From contig CAYFNH010000007.1 of assembly GCA_964344435.1 (NCBI GenBank), positions 1 through 42,120 on the forward strand: DNA of 42,120 nt, written 5' to 3'. This document shows, in pieces, positions 23,590 to 31,753 of the stretch. The DNA is from Thiopontia sp964344435 (GTDB taxonomy: Bacteria; Pseudomonadota; Gammaproteobacteria; GCF-002020875). The notes beneath the pieces are model-generated. The model worked only from the letters and a program-made list of their open reading frames with translations. It was not told the DNA's origin and searched no databases. Both the position numbers and the translations under genes were made by a program. Every line of letters begins with the position of its first letter. Within the stretch, counting starts at the first letter, position 1.

Positions 23590-23862
23590 ATGTTGAATGT
23601 TCGGGCCTTTGCCATCGCCGCCGCGATTCTCTGGGGAGGTACGATGCTGTTGATGGGCTGGATTGCATCCTCTGGCTATATGCTGGAGTGGGTGGAGTTG
23701 ATGTCAACCGTCTACCTTGGCTACGGGCCCGGCTTGATCGGTGCAGTGGTGGGTGCTCTCTGGGGTGCAGTTGATGGGGGGATAGGGGGGCTGTTTTTTG
23801 CCTGGCTCTATAACCGGCTGAGTGCCCATTTTGCCCCCTCGGCAGATAGCGGAGCCGGGTAG
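23590..23862 (+). CDS. Small holin-like membrane protein
   Basis: The 90-residue protein has two membrane helices (about 6-26 and 42-72), the second rich in Gly (GYGPGLIGAVVGALWGAVDGGIGGLFFAWLYN). It belongs to a small-protein family widely annotated as 'bacteriophage holin', found in chromosomes of marine and chemolithotrophic bacteria without phage context. Lysis is therefore unlikely, and a membrane role is unknown. I chose the ATG at 23590 because AGGAG lies seven bases upstream; ATGs at 23566 and 23575 would add eight or five residues. The next gene's GTG shares the last base of its stop. Confidence 0.72.
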   Translation: MLNVRAFAIAAAILWGGTMLLMGWIASSGYMLEWVELMSTVYLGYGPGLIGAVVGALWGAVDGGIGGLFFAWLYNRLSAHFAPSADSGAG

Positions 23863-24104
23863 TGGATATTGCAACCCTGACAACCTTTCTGGGATGGTCG
23901 ACCCTGATCAATATGGGGATCCTGATCTACTGGTTTATGGTGATTTTGTTGGCTCGCGGATGGATCCGTGAGATCCACACCCGTTGGTTTCACCTTTCCG
24001 AGGCACAGTTTGATGTTATCCACTATGGGGGCATGGGGCTCTACAAAATACTCATCATTGTCTTCAACCTCGTGCCGTGGCTGGTGTTGAGATTCATTTT
24101 CTAG
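23862..24104 (+). CDS. DUF6868-family small membrane protein
   Basis: The 80-residue protein has two membrane helices: FLGWSTLINMGILIYWFMVILL, a middle segment RGWIREIHTRWFHLSEAQFDVIHY, and LYKILIIVFNLVPWLVLRFIF. This matches the DUF6868 family, whose function is unknown. The GTG start overlaps the holin-like stop by one base, so the two are translated as a pair. This pairing is repeated in related bacteria as far as I know. The 95 bases after it hold no recognisable site. Confidence 0.78.
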   Translation: MDIATLTTFLGWSTLINMGILIYWFMVILLARGWIREIHTRWFHLSEAQFDVIHYGGMGLYKILIIVFNLVPWLVLRFIF

Positions 24105-24199
24105 CCACAACCCCTGCCCAGTCTGATGAATAGATTGGCTTGATAAGTAAATAGGCATGGTTGATGCATTATCTTCTGTAGCGAAACAGGAGAGATGCA

Positions 24200-24760
24200 A
24201 TGAACAGGATCTATACAGCCTCGACCAGTACAGAAATCTGGCATGATCTGGTAGAAGAGGCAGAACAGGAGACCCACCAAGTGCTAGAACAGGAGGTTGA
24301 GGGCTACCTAGTGATGACCCTGATCCGTTATCAGAAGTATGCGGAGCTCAACTCACATATCCTGGCCATGGACTACCTCAGGGCGCATGGAAGCGGAGGT
24401 GAAGTTCGACGGCAGCGCCTGCAGCAGCTGGGGGATATCAGTCTACTGTTCAGTGGCCTCTATCCAGAGCAGGCTGACCGCAGAATGGTGCGCAGTGACT
24501 ACTTTATCCAGATGGGAAAAGGGGCCTATCGGGCTGCAGCGGAGGGGGCGAGAAGTGCTGCTGCAGACATGTTCTGCAAACTGTCACGCAGGTTTGTGCC
24601 GTTAAGCAAAGTACTGCGTGCCATTCATGATCAGACCAGTGAGGCACGTCCTCATCTGCTGGAGGCGTGGGAGCAGTGGAGTGGGTTGGGAGATCAGCAG
24701 GCGTGGCAGACACTCAGCCGCAACGGGGCGATTCCGGTCAATATGGTAGGGCGAGCATAG
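24200..24760 (+). CDS. Conserved-looking hypothetical protein (helical, soluble)
   Basis: This 186-residue protein is not recognised. It starts with a good ribosome site (AGGAGAGATGCA before ATG). It appears entirely helical, with long charged helices (STEIWHDLVEEAEQETHQVLEQEVEGYLVMTLIRYQ and YRAAAEGARSAAADMFCKLSRRF). There is no signal or membrane segment and a single cysteine. The N-terminal half is acidic and the C-terminal half amphipathic. It is convergent with the second diguanylate cyclase, four bases apart, and has no coding partner on its own strand. It could be a regulatory or structural protein, but I cannot name its family. Confidence 0.7.
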   Translation: MNRIYTASTSTEIWHDLVEEAEQETHQVLEQEVEGYLVMTLIRYQKYAELNSHILAMDYLRAHGSGGEVRRQRLQQLGDISLLFSGLYPEQADRRMVRSDYFIQMGKGAYRAAAEGARSAAADMFCKLSRRFVPLSKVLRAIHDQTSEARPHLLEAWEQWSGLGDQQAWQTLSRNGAIPVNMVGRA

Positions 24761-24764
24761 AAGA

Positions 24765-26363
24765 TCAACCCGATACTACCCGATCTCGTCCCTGCTCCTT
24801 GGCACGATAGAGGTTGTGGTCGGCCAGTGGTAACAGTGACTCCAGGCAGGTCTCGTTATCTGCACTGCAGGTTGCGACCCCGAGACTCAACGTGACATGG
24901 TCAGCGATCTCCGACTGCTGGTGGGGAATGGAGGCATTGCGTACCGATTCGGCTATGCGCTCTCCGGTCAGGATGGCCCCCTCGTTGTCGGTATTGGGGA
25001 GGATCACGGTAAACTCCTCTCCACCGTAACGGGCAACGAAGTCAGTCGTGCGTGGCAGCCCCTCCTCGATGGCACGAGCCACTTTGCGCAGACACTGGTC
25101 TCCGGCCTGGTGACCATAGTGATCATTGAAGCGCTTGAAGTAGTCAATATCCATCATGATTACAGAGAGGGGTTGTTGAGTGCGCAGGCTGAGTTGAGAT
25201 GCCTGTTTCAGAAAGCGCTCCATCGCGCGGCGGTTGGGCAGCTGGGTCAGCTCATCGGTGAGAGAAAGATTTTCCAGCGCCTCACTCTGCCTTTTCAGCA
25301 CACGAAGCAGATGGTTGAAGTCGTCAGCCAACTGATGAAACTCCAGTACGCCCCTAGTGGGTACTGGTCGATCATTGAGACCAAGCGTCTGCATGTGAAT
25401 GTCATGTCGCAGGCGTGAAAGTGGGCCAATCAGAAACCGTTCCAGCAGTGCCAGTACGATGAACAGCACGATCAGACTCTGCAGTCCACTCAACAGGAGT
25501 GCCTGGTACAGGTTCTGCTCCAGCTGTTTGATAAACTCGGTGTGATCGACAAACAGGTGTACCGCATACATGGGCTCACCACTGTCAGCCCGGATGTCAT
25601 AACGCACTTGGTGAACACCTGCGATGAACTCGTCTGCTGGGTGGGAGGGGAGAATGCTCTGTTGGGTGAGCAGGTTAATAATCTCAACCGTATATCCAGT
25701 CAGTTGTTCCATCTGCCGCAGGCTGAGTGAGGCATCAACAATTACCTCGAGATAGCCACTGATACGCAGTCCGCCGATGGGTAGAATCACCGAGAAGAGG
25801 GCATCCTTTTCCGTCACCCATTTACCGGAAAAGGTTTTGAACTGTTCTGTGCCCTTACGTTGTGCAGCCTGCACCACGACAGGGCTCTTGTTCCGAGGCA
25901 GTGGGTATTCATGGACATTCATGGCACCACGGGTACGCCCCTCGGCCAGCAAATGCCAGCCTGGGTCATAGACTCGCAGGGATTCCAAGGTGAGCGTAGT
26001 TGCATTGATATAGCCACTGACAAACGGGTCATTCAGTATCTCCGTCAGCCCATTGGAGGGAAAATTCTGCTTGAACTCCTTGCGTGAAATGAATTGTGAA
26101 CCGAAGACCTCCACCTCTTTGCGTAGCTGTTCAAAGATCTGCAGGGTGGAACGTTGTGCCAATTTTTGCAGGTAATTCCACTCTTTCTGTTTCTGGGCAA
26201 ACGCATGGTTCTGCTCCGATTTGTAGATGGTGATCAGGTTGGTCGCAAACAGGGCGATCAGACTGAGCAGAATCAGCGTACGGATCGGCAGCCTTTCAAT
26301 GGAGAGCTGCAATGGGGGGCTCAGTAGGCAATTGGGAAGTGGTTTTGCATCCAGCTGGACCAA
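24765..26363 (-). CDS. Membrane diguanylate cyclase with periplasmic sensor
   Basis: The protein is up to 532 residues. Its start is uncertain: the longest frame begins at a TTG inside the rhodanese gene, and TTG 26312, just after the rhodanese stop, is another choice. It has membrane helix 1 (about 27-46), a Cache-like periplasmic domain (about 50-280), helix 2 (about 290-310), a HAMP-like linker and a GGDEF domain. GGEEF lies at 447-451 with the I-site RTTD exactly five residues before it. It should synthesise cyclic di-GMP with feedback inhibition. It lies directly after the exported rhodanese, so it is probably coupled with it. Confidence 0.88.
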   Translation of the reverse strand: MVQLDAKPLPNCLLSPPLQLSIERLPIRTLILLSLIALFATNLITIYKSEQNHAFAQKQKEWNYLQKLAQRSTLQIFEQLRKEVEVFGSQFISRKEFKQNFPSNGLTEILNDPFVSGYINATTLTLESLRVYDPGWHLLAEGRTRGAMNVHEYPLPRNKSPVVVQAAQRKGTEQFKTFSGKWVTEKDALFSVILPIGGLRISGYLEVIVDASLSLRQMEQLTGYTVEIINLLTQQSILPSHPADEFIAGVHQVRYDIRADSGEPMYAVHLFVDHTEFIKQLEQNLYQALLLSGLQSLIVLFIVLALLERFLIGPLSRLRHDIHMQTLGLNDRPVPTRGVLEFHQLADDFNHLLRVLKRQSEALENLSLTDELTQLPNRRAMERFLKQASQLSLRTQQPLSVIMMDIDYFKRFNDHYGHQAGDQCLRKVARAIEEGLPRTTDFVARYGGEEFTVILPNTDNEGAILTGERIAESVRNASIPHQQSEIADHVTLSLGVATCSADNETCLESLLPLADHNLYRAKEQGRDRVVSG

Positions 26364-26746
26364 CCCCCACGAAACCAGTAGAGATTCTGGTAACCCCAGC
26401 TGTGGGCCTTGGTGATGGCATTGCTGCTACGCAGACAGCGAGGTCCGTTGCAGTAAAAGAGTAGCGGGGTTGTGGTGGAGGGGGCAAGCTGTTGCAGCTG
26501 CTGCTGATCCATCTCCACATCCAGCAGATTGTGTGCTCCCTCGATATGCCCCTTGTGAAACTCTTCCGCTCGTCGAGCATCGATGATGATGAGGCCAGGT
26601 TGAGTTTGGAACAGCTCGATTACCCCCTCTGCATCGACCCGGATGGCTCCCTCCACTTGCTCTGGTGCCATCGATTTTTCCGCATGCGCACCCATATGGA
26701 TAAGGATGCCAACCAAGAGTAGCAGTACAGTCCGGTATTGCCGCAT
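26321..26746 (-). CDS. Exported rhodanese-like sulfurtransferase
   Basis: The 141-residue protein has a signal peptide (MRQYRTVLLLLVGILIHMGAHA) and one rhodanese domain with IIIDARRAEEFHKGHIEGAHNL, then the active-site loop YCNGPRCLRS. The catalytic cysteine is the first of the loop and the fold ends with GYQNLYWFRGGWSSW. It would handle thiosulfate or sulfane sulfur in the periplasm, or act as a cyanide sulfurtransferase. I chose the ATG at 26746 because GGGGGAG precedes it and it gives a good signal peptide. The open frame to 26848 lacks both. It lies upstream of the diguanylate cyclase, its stop inside that frame. Confidence 0.85.
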   Translation of the reverse strand: MRQYRTVLLLLVGILIHMGAHAEKSMAPEQVEGAIRVDAEGVIELFQTQPGLIIIDARRAEEFHKGHIEGAHNLLDVEMDQQQLQQLAPSTTTPLLFYCNGPRCLRSSNAITKAHSWGYQNLYWFRGGWSSWMQNHFPIAY

Positions 26747-26830
26747 GAGAACTCCCCCTTTGTTCATGAATTGCGTACTTTTTCTACTGATCGTATCACA
26801 ACGGAAAAACCACGTGTACAAGGCGTCGAG

Positions 26831-26853
26831 AGAGGTGACAGAAGTCAACCTCT
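26831..26853 (-). terminator. Hairpin between the DAB-TRAP operon and the rhodanese gene
   Basis: AGAGGTGAC (26831-26839) pairs with GTCA-CCTCT (26844-26853, one bulged base) around AGAA. The stem has nine pairs but no U-tract follows on the minus strand. It could be a weak or Rho-assisted terminator after dctM, about 30 bases from its stop. Confidence 0.4.
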
Positions 26854-26884
26854 GTTCACTATTCCCGGAGGGGAACTCTCTCCC

Positions 26885-28174
26885 CTACAGGCCGTACCAT
26901 CCGGGGAATAGCAGAATCGACCCCAGAACCGTGATCTGAATCAGGATAAATGGGGTTACCCCACGATAGATGTCGGTGGTTTTCACCTCTGCAGGAGCCA
27001 CCCCTTTCAGATAGAAGAGGCTGAAGCCGAAGGGTGGGGTGAGAAAGGAGGTCTGCAGATTCATTGCAATGAGAATGGCATACCAGAGCAGCGGAATCCC
27101 CAGTGCCTCTGCCACCGGCAGCAGCATCGGCACTACGATAAAGGCGATCTCGACAAAATCGATGAAGAAGCCGAGTAGCAGAATGAAGAGCATGGAGAAG
27201 ATCAGGAACCCCCACTTCTCGCCGGGAAGCTGCAGCAGGTACGCCTCTACAATGCGGTCGCCACCGCTGTAGGTGAAGGCCATGGAGAAGGCGGTGGCAC
27301 CAACCAGTATGGCAAACACCATGGCCGTGATTTTTACCGTCTCCTCGGCACTCTCGAACAGTGCCCGTAGTGAGAACTTGCGATAGAACTGTGACAGCAG
27401 AATGGCCCCAATGCCTCCCACCGCAGAGGACTCGGTAGGGGTGGCAATTCCTGAGAAGATCGAGCCGAGCACGACAATAATCAGAATCAGTGGGGGGAGA
27501 ATGGCCTTGATTGCATCAAGATACTGCTGTTGCAGTGTACTCTGCTGTGCCTCTTCAAAGGGGATGGCAGGAGCACTCTCTTCGACCATATGGGTGTAGA
27601 TCAGTACATAGAGAATATAGAGGCAGACCAGTACCAGTCCGGGTACAACCGCCGCCTTGAACAGGTCGCCCACCGGCAACCCCATCACATCGCCGAGAAT
27701 GATGAGGATGATGGAGGGGGGGATGATCTGTCCCAGTGTGCCAGAGGCACAGATCACCCCGCAGCTGAGGGGCCGGTTATAGTGGTATTTCAGCATCACC
27801 GGCAGTGAGATTACCCCCATGGCCACCACGCTGGCACCCACCACACCAGTCGATGCTGCCAGCAAGGTGCCGACCAGGATGGTGGAGATTGCCAGGCCGC
27901 CAGAGCGTTTGCCAAACAGTTTACCCATCGATTCGAGTAGCTGCTCGGCCAGCTCGGTCTTCTGCAGCATGATCCCCATAAAGATGAAAAGTGGTACCGC
28001 CATCAGTACCGAGTTCTCCATGATCGACTGTATGCGAAACGGCATGAAGGCGAAGATCTCCAGCCCCTGGGAAACTGCACCGAAAATCAGGGCGACACCA
28101 CCAAAGGTGAAGGCGACTGGAAAACCGAACAGCAACAGCCCCAGAGCGGTGATGAACATCAGAATCCCGATCAT
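26885..28174 (-). CDS. dctM: TRAP transporter large permease DctM
   Basis: The 429-residue protein has about a dozen membrane helices with DctM features: MFITALGLLLFGFPVAFTFGG at the start, GVVGASVVAMGVISLPVML, CGVICASGTLGQIIPPSIILIILG, GGIGAILLS and the C-terminal NLQTSFLTPPFGFSLFYLKGVAP. TRAP permeases carry out Na+-driven uptake of organic acids, taurine, sialic acid and others, supplied by a periplasmic DctP. The sequence type resembles those annotated as mannitol/chloroaromatic TRAP permeases. The ATG overlaps the dctQ stop (ATGA). No DctP is encoded in the window, so the substrate is unknown. It is the last gene of the DAB operon. Confidence 0.92.
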   Translation of the reverse strand: MIGILMFITALGLLLFGFPVAFTFGGVALIFGAVSQGLEIFAFMPFRIQSIMENSVLMAVPLFIFMGIMLQKTELAEQLLESMGKLFGKRSGGLAISTILVGTLLAASTGVVGASVVAMGVISLPVMLKYHYNRPLSCGVICASGTLGQIIPPSIILIILGDVMGLPVGDLFKAAVVPGLVLVCLYILYVLIYTHMVEESAPAIPFEEAQQSTLQQQYLDAIKAILPPLILIIVVLGSIFSGIATPTESSAVGGIGAILLSQFYRKFSLRALFESAEETVKITAMVFAILVGATAFSMAFTYSGGDRIVEAYLLQLPGEKWGFLIFSMLFILLLGFFIDFVEIAFIVVPMLLPVAEALGIPLLWYAILIAMNLQTSFLTPPFGFSLFYLKGVAPAEVKTTDIYRGVTPFILIQITVLGSILLFPGWYGL

Positions 28175-28671
28175 ACCGCCTCTCGAAGTCGTTGCCAGGC
28201 ACGCAACATGAAGCCCACTCCACTGATCACCAGCAGCAGGAAAGAGAGTGGAATCATCGATTTTATGATCCAGCGTTGGGGCAGACCACCGGGGTCACCA
28301 CTGCCTTCGCCCAACTGGTAACTGTCGATAACAAAACCGACTCCATACCAGGCGATCAGCACGGCAAAGGGGATCAGGAAGAGCAGAGTGCCGGCGATAT
28401 CAACCATCGCCTGCCGTTTGGCTGAGAGCTGGCTGTAGATCAGATCGACCCGAACATGGTCATTCCTTGACAGGGTGTAGGAGATCCCCAGCAGAAACAC
28501 GCTGGCATAGAGATGCCACTCCAGCTCCTGCATGCCGATGGAGACATCGTTGAAGAGGTAACGCATGACCACATCGTAGAAGACATTGCACAGCAGCAGT
28601 AACAGCAAGATGGCGGAGAGTTTGCCAACCGCAGCCGTCATCTGGTCGATAGTGTGGATGATCCTCTGCAT
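28171..28671 (-). CDS. dctQ: TRAP transporter small permease DctQ
   Basis: The 166-residue protein has four membrane helices and the DctQ pattern (GKLSAILLLLLLCNVFYDVVMRYLFN, MQELEWHLYASVFLLGISYTL, NDHVRVDLIYSQL). DctQ partners DctM in the membrane. The start ATG 28671 has an AGG six bases upstream. The longer frame overlaps the NuoM-like gene's stop and is less likely. It follows that gene by 23 bases and overlaps dctM by 4. This places a TRAP membrane pair in the same transcription unit as a DabA-type carbon uptake complex, which is unusual. Confidence 0.9.
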   Translation of the reverse strand: MQRIIHTIDQMTAAVGKLSAILLLLLLCNVFYDVVMRYLFNDVSIGMQELEWHLYASVFLLGISYTLSRNDHVRVDLIYSQLSAKRQAMVDIAGTLLFLIPFAVLIAWYGVGFVIDSYQLGEGSGDPGGLPQRWIIKSMIPLSFLLLVISGVGFMLRAWQRLREAV

Positions 28672-28694
28672 GAAACCTGAGGTGAGAGCCGATG

Positions 28695-30185
28695 TTATGG
28701 GCTCAGTCGGTCGACCCAACCCTGAGTAGCGTGGCCCATGGTATCCAGTACCCAGCCCGGGGTGATACCCAGCAGGAGTACCAGCAGTGCCAGCAGTGAT
28801 ATCAGGCGGAGCTCTCTCGGCAGCAGGTCGACCGCATCGGCAACCGCAGCACTGGTGGTGGTACCCAACAGGCTTTTGCGAAAACTGCTGATGAGGTAGG
28901 CAGCGGCCAGGATCACCGCAAACAGGGCGGCCAGTCCGGCCCCGGTGTGGCTCTGCAGGGTTCCCATCAATAGCAGGAACTCGGCGATGAAGCCGGAGCT
29001 GGGGGGGACACCCAGTGAGGCAAAACCGAACAGGAAGAGAAAAGAGGCGAGCAGTGGCATCGAGCTGGCCACACCACCCAGACTGGTAATGTCGGTTGAG
29101 CCGATACGGTGGTGGAGTGCCCCCACCAGCAGGAAGAGGCCGGCAGAGATCAGGCTGAAGTTGAGCAGTTGGAACACCGCCCCCTCAATCCCGGCCAGGT
29201 TGAAGGAGGCAAGCCCCAATACCACCAGGCCAACATGGCTGACACTGGCATAGCCCAGCATCTGGCGCAGGTTGGTCTGGTTGATTGCGGCCACAGCGCC
29301 GTAGAGCAGTGCCGTTACCCCAAGGCCTGCCAGTAGCCAGTGGAACTGTTGGGCGCTATCGGGGGCAAGTGGCAGGGCAAAACGGATCAGCCCATAGGCC
29401 CCCAGTTTCAGTCCGGTCATGATCACCGCAATCGCAATCGGCCCCTCCATGGTCACATTGGGCAGCCAGGTGTGGAGTGGAAACAGCGGTGTCTTGAAGG
29501 CAAAGCCGAGCAGTAGCAGAAAGAAGATTCCATGCTGCAACTCGGCAGGCAGCGTGGCCCCGACCATTTGGGTATAGTCGAACAGGGTGCCTCCCCCATT
29601 GGCAGCTGTGCCGTAGTGGAAGGCGGCCAGCAGAAAACCAAACAGAATCGGTACCCCGCCGGCAAACATCAGCATGGTGTACTGGTTGGCTGCACTGCGG
29701 CGGTTGGGGCCGACTCCCCAGAGTGCAATGAGGAAGTAGATCGGGATCAGGCTCAGCTCCCAGAAGAGGAAGAAGAGGATGGTATCCAGCGCCATGAAGA
29801 TACCGAGAAGGGTGGTTGCCAGCAGCAGTAGCAGGCTGTAGTAGAGGCGCGGCAGCTTGGTGGTAACACTCCAGGAGCCGACCACCACCCCACAAAACAG
29901 CAGCAGGGTGGCCGGAATAAAGAGCACGGAGATCCCATCTACTCCAAGTTGATAGTGCACATTGAGTGCCGCTATCCAGCTCGTCTTCTCCTGCCACTGA
30001 AACCCGGCCACCGTCGGATCAAAGCGGGCCACCAGAACCAGGCTCAGCAGCAGATCAAGCAGAAACAGGGCAAAGGCAAAGCGCCGGGTCTGTCTGCGCT
30101 CGGGAAAGGCCCAGATCAGCACGGCCCCCAGCAGTGGCAGCAGCAGAATGGTGGAGAGTAGTGGAAAGTCGGTGGTGATTCCCAT
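28695..30185 (-). CDS. NuoM-like antiporter-type subunit (third NuoM paralogue of the DAB locus)
   Basis: The 496-residue membrane protein has 14 or so helices in the NuoM/Mrp antiporter fold. Residues of the proton path are all kept: E143 (FFLFWELSLIP), K231 (GFAFKTPLFPLHTWLP), K260 (MTGLKLGAYGL) and E402 (SSGFIAEFLL). It should therefore translocate protons. No other complex I subunits (NuoA-K, quinone site) are in the window, so it belongs with DabA rather than NADH dehydrogenase. Its ATG overlaps the upstream stop by one base, and dctQ follows. Confidence 0.9.
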   Translation of the reverse strand: MGITTDFPLLSTILLLPLLGAVLIWAFPERRQTRRFAFALFLLDLLLSLVLVARFDPTVAGFQWQEKTSWIAALNVHYQLGVDGISVLFIPATLLLFCGVVVGSWSVTTKLPRLYYSLLLLLATTLLGIFMALDTILFFLFWELSLIPIYFLIALWGVGPNRRSAANQYTMLMFAGGVPILFGFLLAAFHYGTAANGGGTLFDYTQMVGATLPAELQHGIFFLLLLGFAFKTPLFPLHTWLPNVTMEGPIAIAVIMTGLKLGAYGLIRFALPLAPDSAQQFHWLLAGLGVTALLYGAVAAINQTNLRQMLGYASVSHVGLVVLGLASFNLAGIEGAVFQLLNFSLISAGLFLLVGALHHRIGSTDITSLGGVASSMPLLASFLFLFGFASLGVPPSSGFIAEFLLLMGTLQSHTGAGLAALFAVILAAAYLISSFRKSLLGTTTSAAVADAVDLLPRELRLISLLALLVLLLGITPGWVLDTMGHATQGWVDRLSP

Positions 30186-31753
30186 CAGTGGCCTCCTCCA
30201 TGCCCACTCCCACTGTAGAGCGGGGTGAGGTGGTCAAAGCTGTGCTCCAGCAACACCAGCCAGGATTCGGAGAACACCTCCCCCATCAGCAAGGTTGCAA
30301 TAATCAGCAGTGCAAGCAGGTTCTCCTTGCGGCTGGCACGGGGGATATCGGTGACCACATCGGCAACACCATCGTGGTTGAGGTTGGAGAGGAAGGCGCG
30401 TTGGAAGGCCCACAACAGAAATCCTGCCGCCACCACATTCCCCAGAGAGGCGGCAATGGTGGGCAGTGCACCGTAGTGCTCCATGGCGGCCTCGATTACC
30501 AGATGAACCGCATCAAATCCGGGGGTGCCGGGCATCCCCATGATCGAGAGGCCGGAGATGAAGAAGGCAATGCCGATCAGTGGCAGCTGATCAAACAGCC
30601 CGCCGAGGCGTGACATCAACAGGGTACGGGTGCGATAGAAGACCAGTCCGTTCATCAGTAGCAGACCGCTGATGGCGATACCGAAGTTGGCCGAAAGCAG
30701 CACGGTGCCCTGAAACGCAAGCTGGTTGAGGCTGAAGAGACCGATGACCACGATGCTGGTGTGGCTCACCACGGCAAAGGCGAGCAGGCGGCGCAGGTTG
30801 ACCTGGATCATCGCCAGCAGGGCGGCATAGAAGATCCCGACAATGGCGAAGGCCACCACATAGGGGGACCACTGAATGATCGCCTCCGGCAGTAATGGAA
30901 AGAGAAAGCGCAGCATCCCGTAGAGACCGGTTTTCAGCCCCAGCAGGAAGACCGGTGCCACTGCAACCGTACCGTGTTCGGCAATCCGGGGAAGCCAGCC
31001 ATGCAGAGGGAACAGCGGAACCCGCACGGCAAGCCCGTAGAACAGCAGGAAAAAGAGAATGGAGTGGATCGAGGAGGGGATGGTGCTTGGGTCGAGCTCG
31101 GTGAGGTCAAAGCTCCAGTAGCCCTGGTGGGTCTCGGCATGGTTCCACCCCAGCATGAAGGTGCCCATCAACAGCAGCAGCAGCCCGATGGCCATGAACT
31201 GGATAAAGCGGGTAACCGCCTCCCCCTTCTCCGCAGAGGTGGACCAGCTATGCAGCAGTATGCCAATCGGGATCAATTGCAGTGCCGACATCAGCGCAAA
31301 CCAGAGTAGATTCTGGGTGGTGAAGAGGCTCATCAGGGTGGAGAGCGTCAGTAGCACGGTGACCATGAAGCGGGGGTGCTCTTCCGCGCTCAGTACCTGC
31401 CAGCCAAACAGGGTCGCCAATAGCCCCAGCACGGCACTGAGCAGGATGAAGATCAGGCTCATGCCATCGATTGCGGCATGGTAGTTGAACGGATGCAGCA
31501 GCACCAGCTGCTCACTGAACTGTAGGGCAGAAAGCGCAGGGTTGAAGCCCTGATAGAGCTGGGTGGTGAGCAGCAGCTCCAGCATCAGGGTGGAGAGTGT
31601 GATCAATACCGGTATTCTGCCGCGTAGCAGTATCAGCACCACGACCGTTGCCAGCGGTAACAGCTGCAGCAGTGCCAGCAGTGGCAGCTCAGCCTGACTG
31701 CTCCAGCTCAAGCTCTGGAGGGTAGTTACGCTGGCGGTTGCAGGTGTCATCAT
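30185..31753 (-). CDS. NuoM-like subunit with degenerate proton path (second NuoM paralogue)
   Basis: The 522-residue protein has the NuoM fold, clearest in VPLFPLHGWLPRIAEHGTV and LLGLKTGLYGMLRFL. Key acidic and basic residues differ from active antiporter subunits. The helix-5 glutamate (WEL) is A157, the helix-7 lysine is R244 and the helix-12 glutamate position is V416; only the helix-8 lysine K274 remains. The N-terminus is longer and the C-terminus ends in a His/Gly-rich SGSGHGGGH. It may be a structural, non-pumping or ion-sensing subunit. It is coupled to DabB and the next NuoM by one-base overlaps. Confidence 0.88.
   Translation of the reverse strand: MMTPATASVTTLQSLSWSSQAELPLLALLQLLPLATVVVLILLRGRIPVLITLSTLMLELLLTTQLYQGFNPALSALQFSEQLVLLHPFNYHAAIDGMSLIFILLSAVLGLLATLFGWQVLSAEEHPRFMVTVLLTLSTLMSLFTTQNLLWFALMSALQLIPIGILLHSWSTSAEKGEAVTRFIQFMAIGLLLLLMGTFMLGWNHAETHQGYWSFDLTELDPSTIPSSIHSILFFLLFYGLAVRVPLFPLHGWLPRIAEHGTVAVAPVFLLGLKTGLYGMLRFLFPLLPEAIIQWSPYVVAFAIVGIFYAALLAMIQVNLRRLLAFAVVSHTSIVVIGLFSLNQLAFQGTVLLSANFGIAISGLLLMNGLVFYRTRTLLMSRLGGLFDQLPLIGIAFFISGLSIMGMPGTPGFDAVHLVIEAAMEHYGALPTIAASLGNVVAAGFLLWAFQRAFLSNLNHDGVADVVTDIPRASRKENLLALLIIATLLMGEVFSESWLVLLEHSFDHLTPLYSGSGHGGGH

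Noticed and set aside
23590..23862. Prophage lysis gene (holin)
   Set aside because: No endolysin, phage structural gene or integrase lies nearby, and the family is common in bacterial chromosomes.
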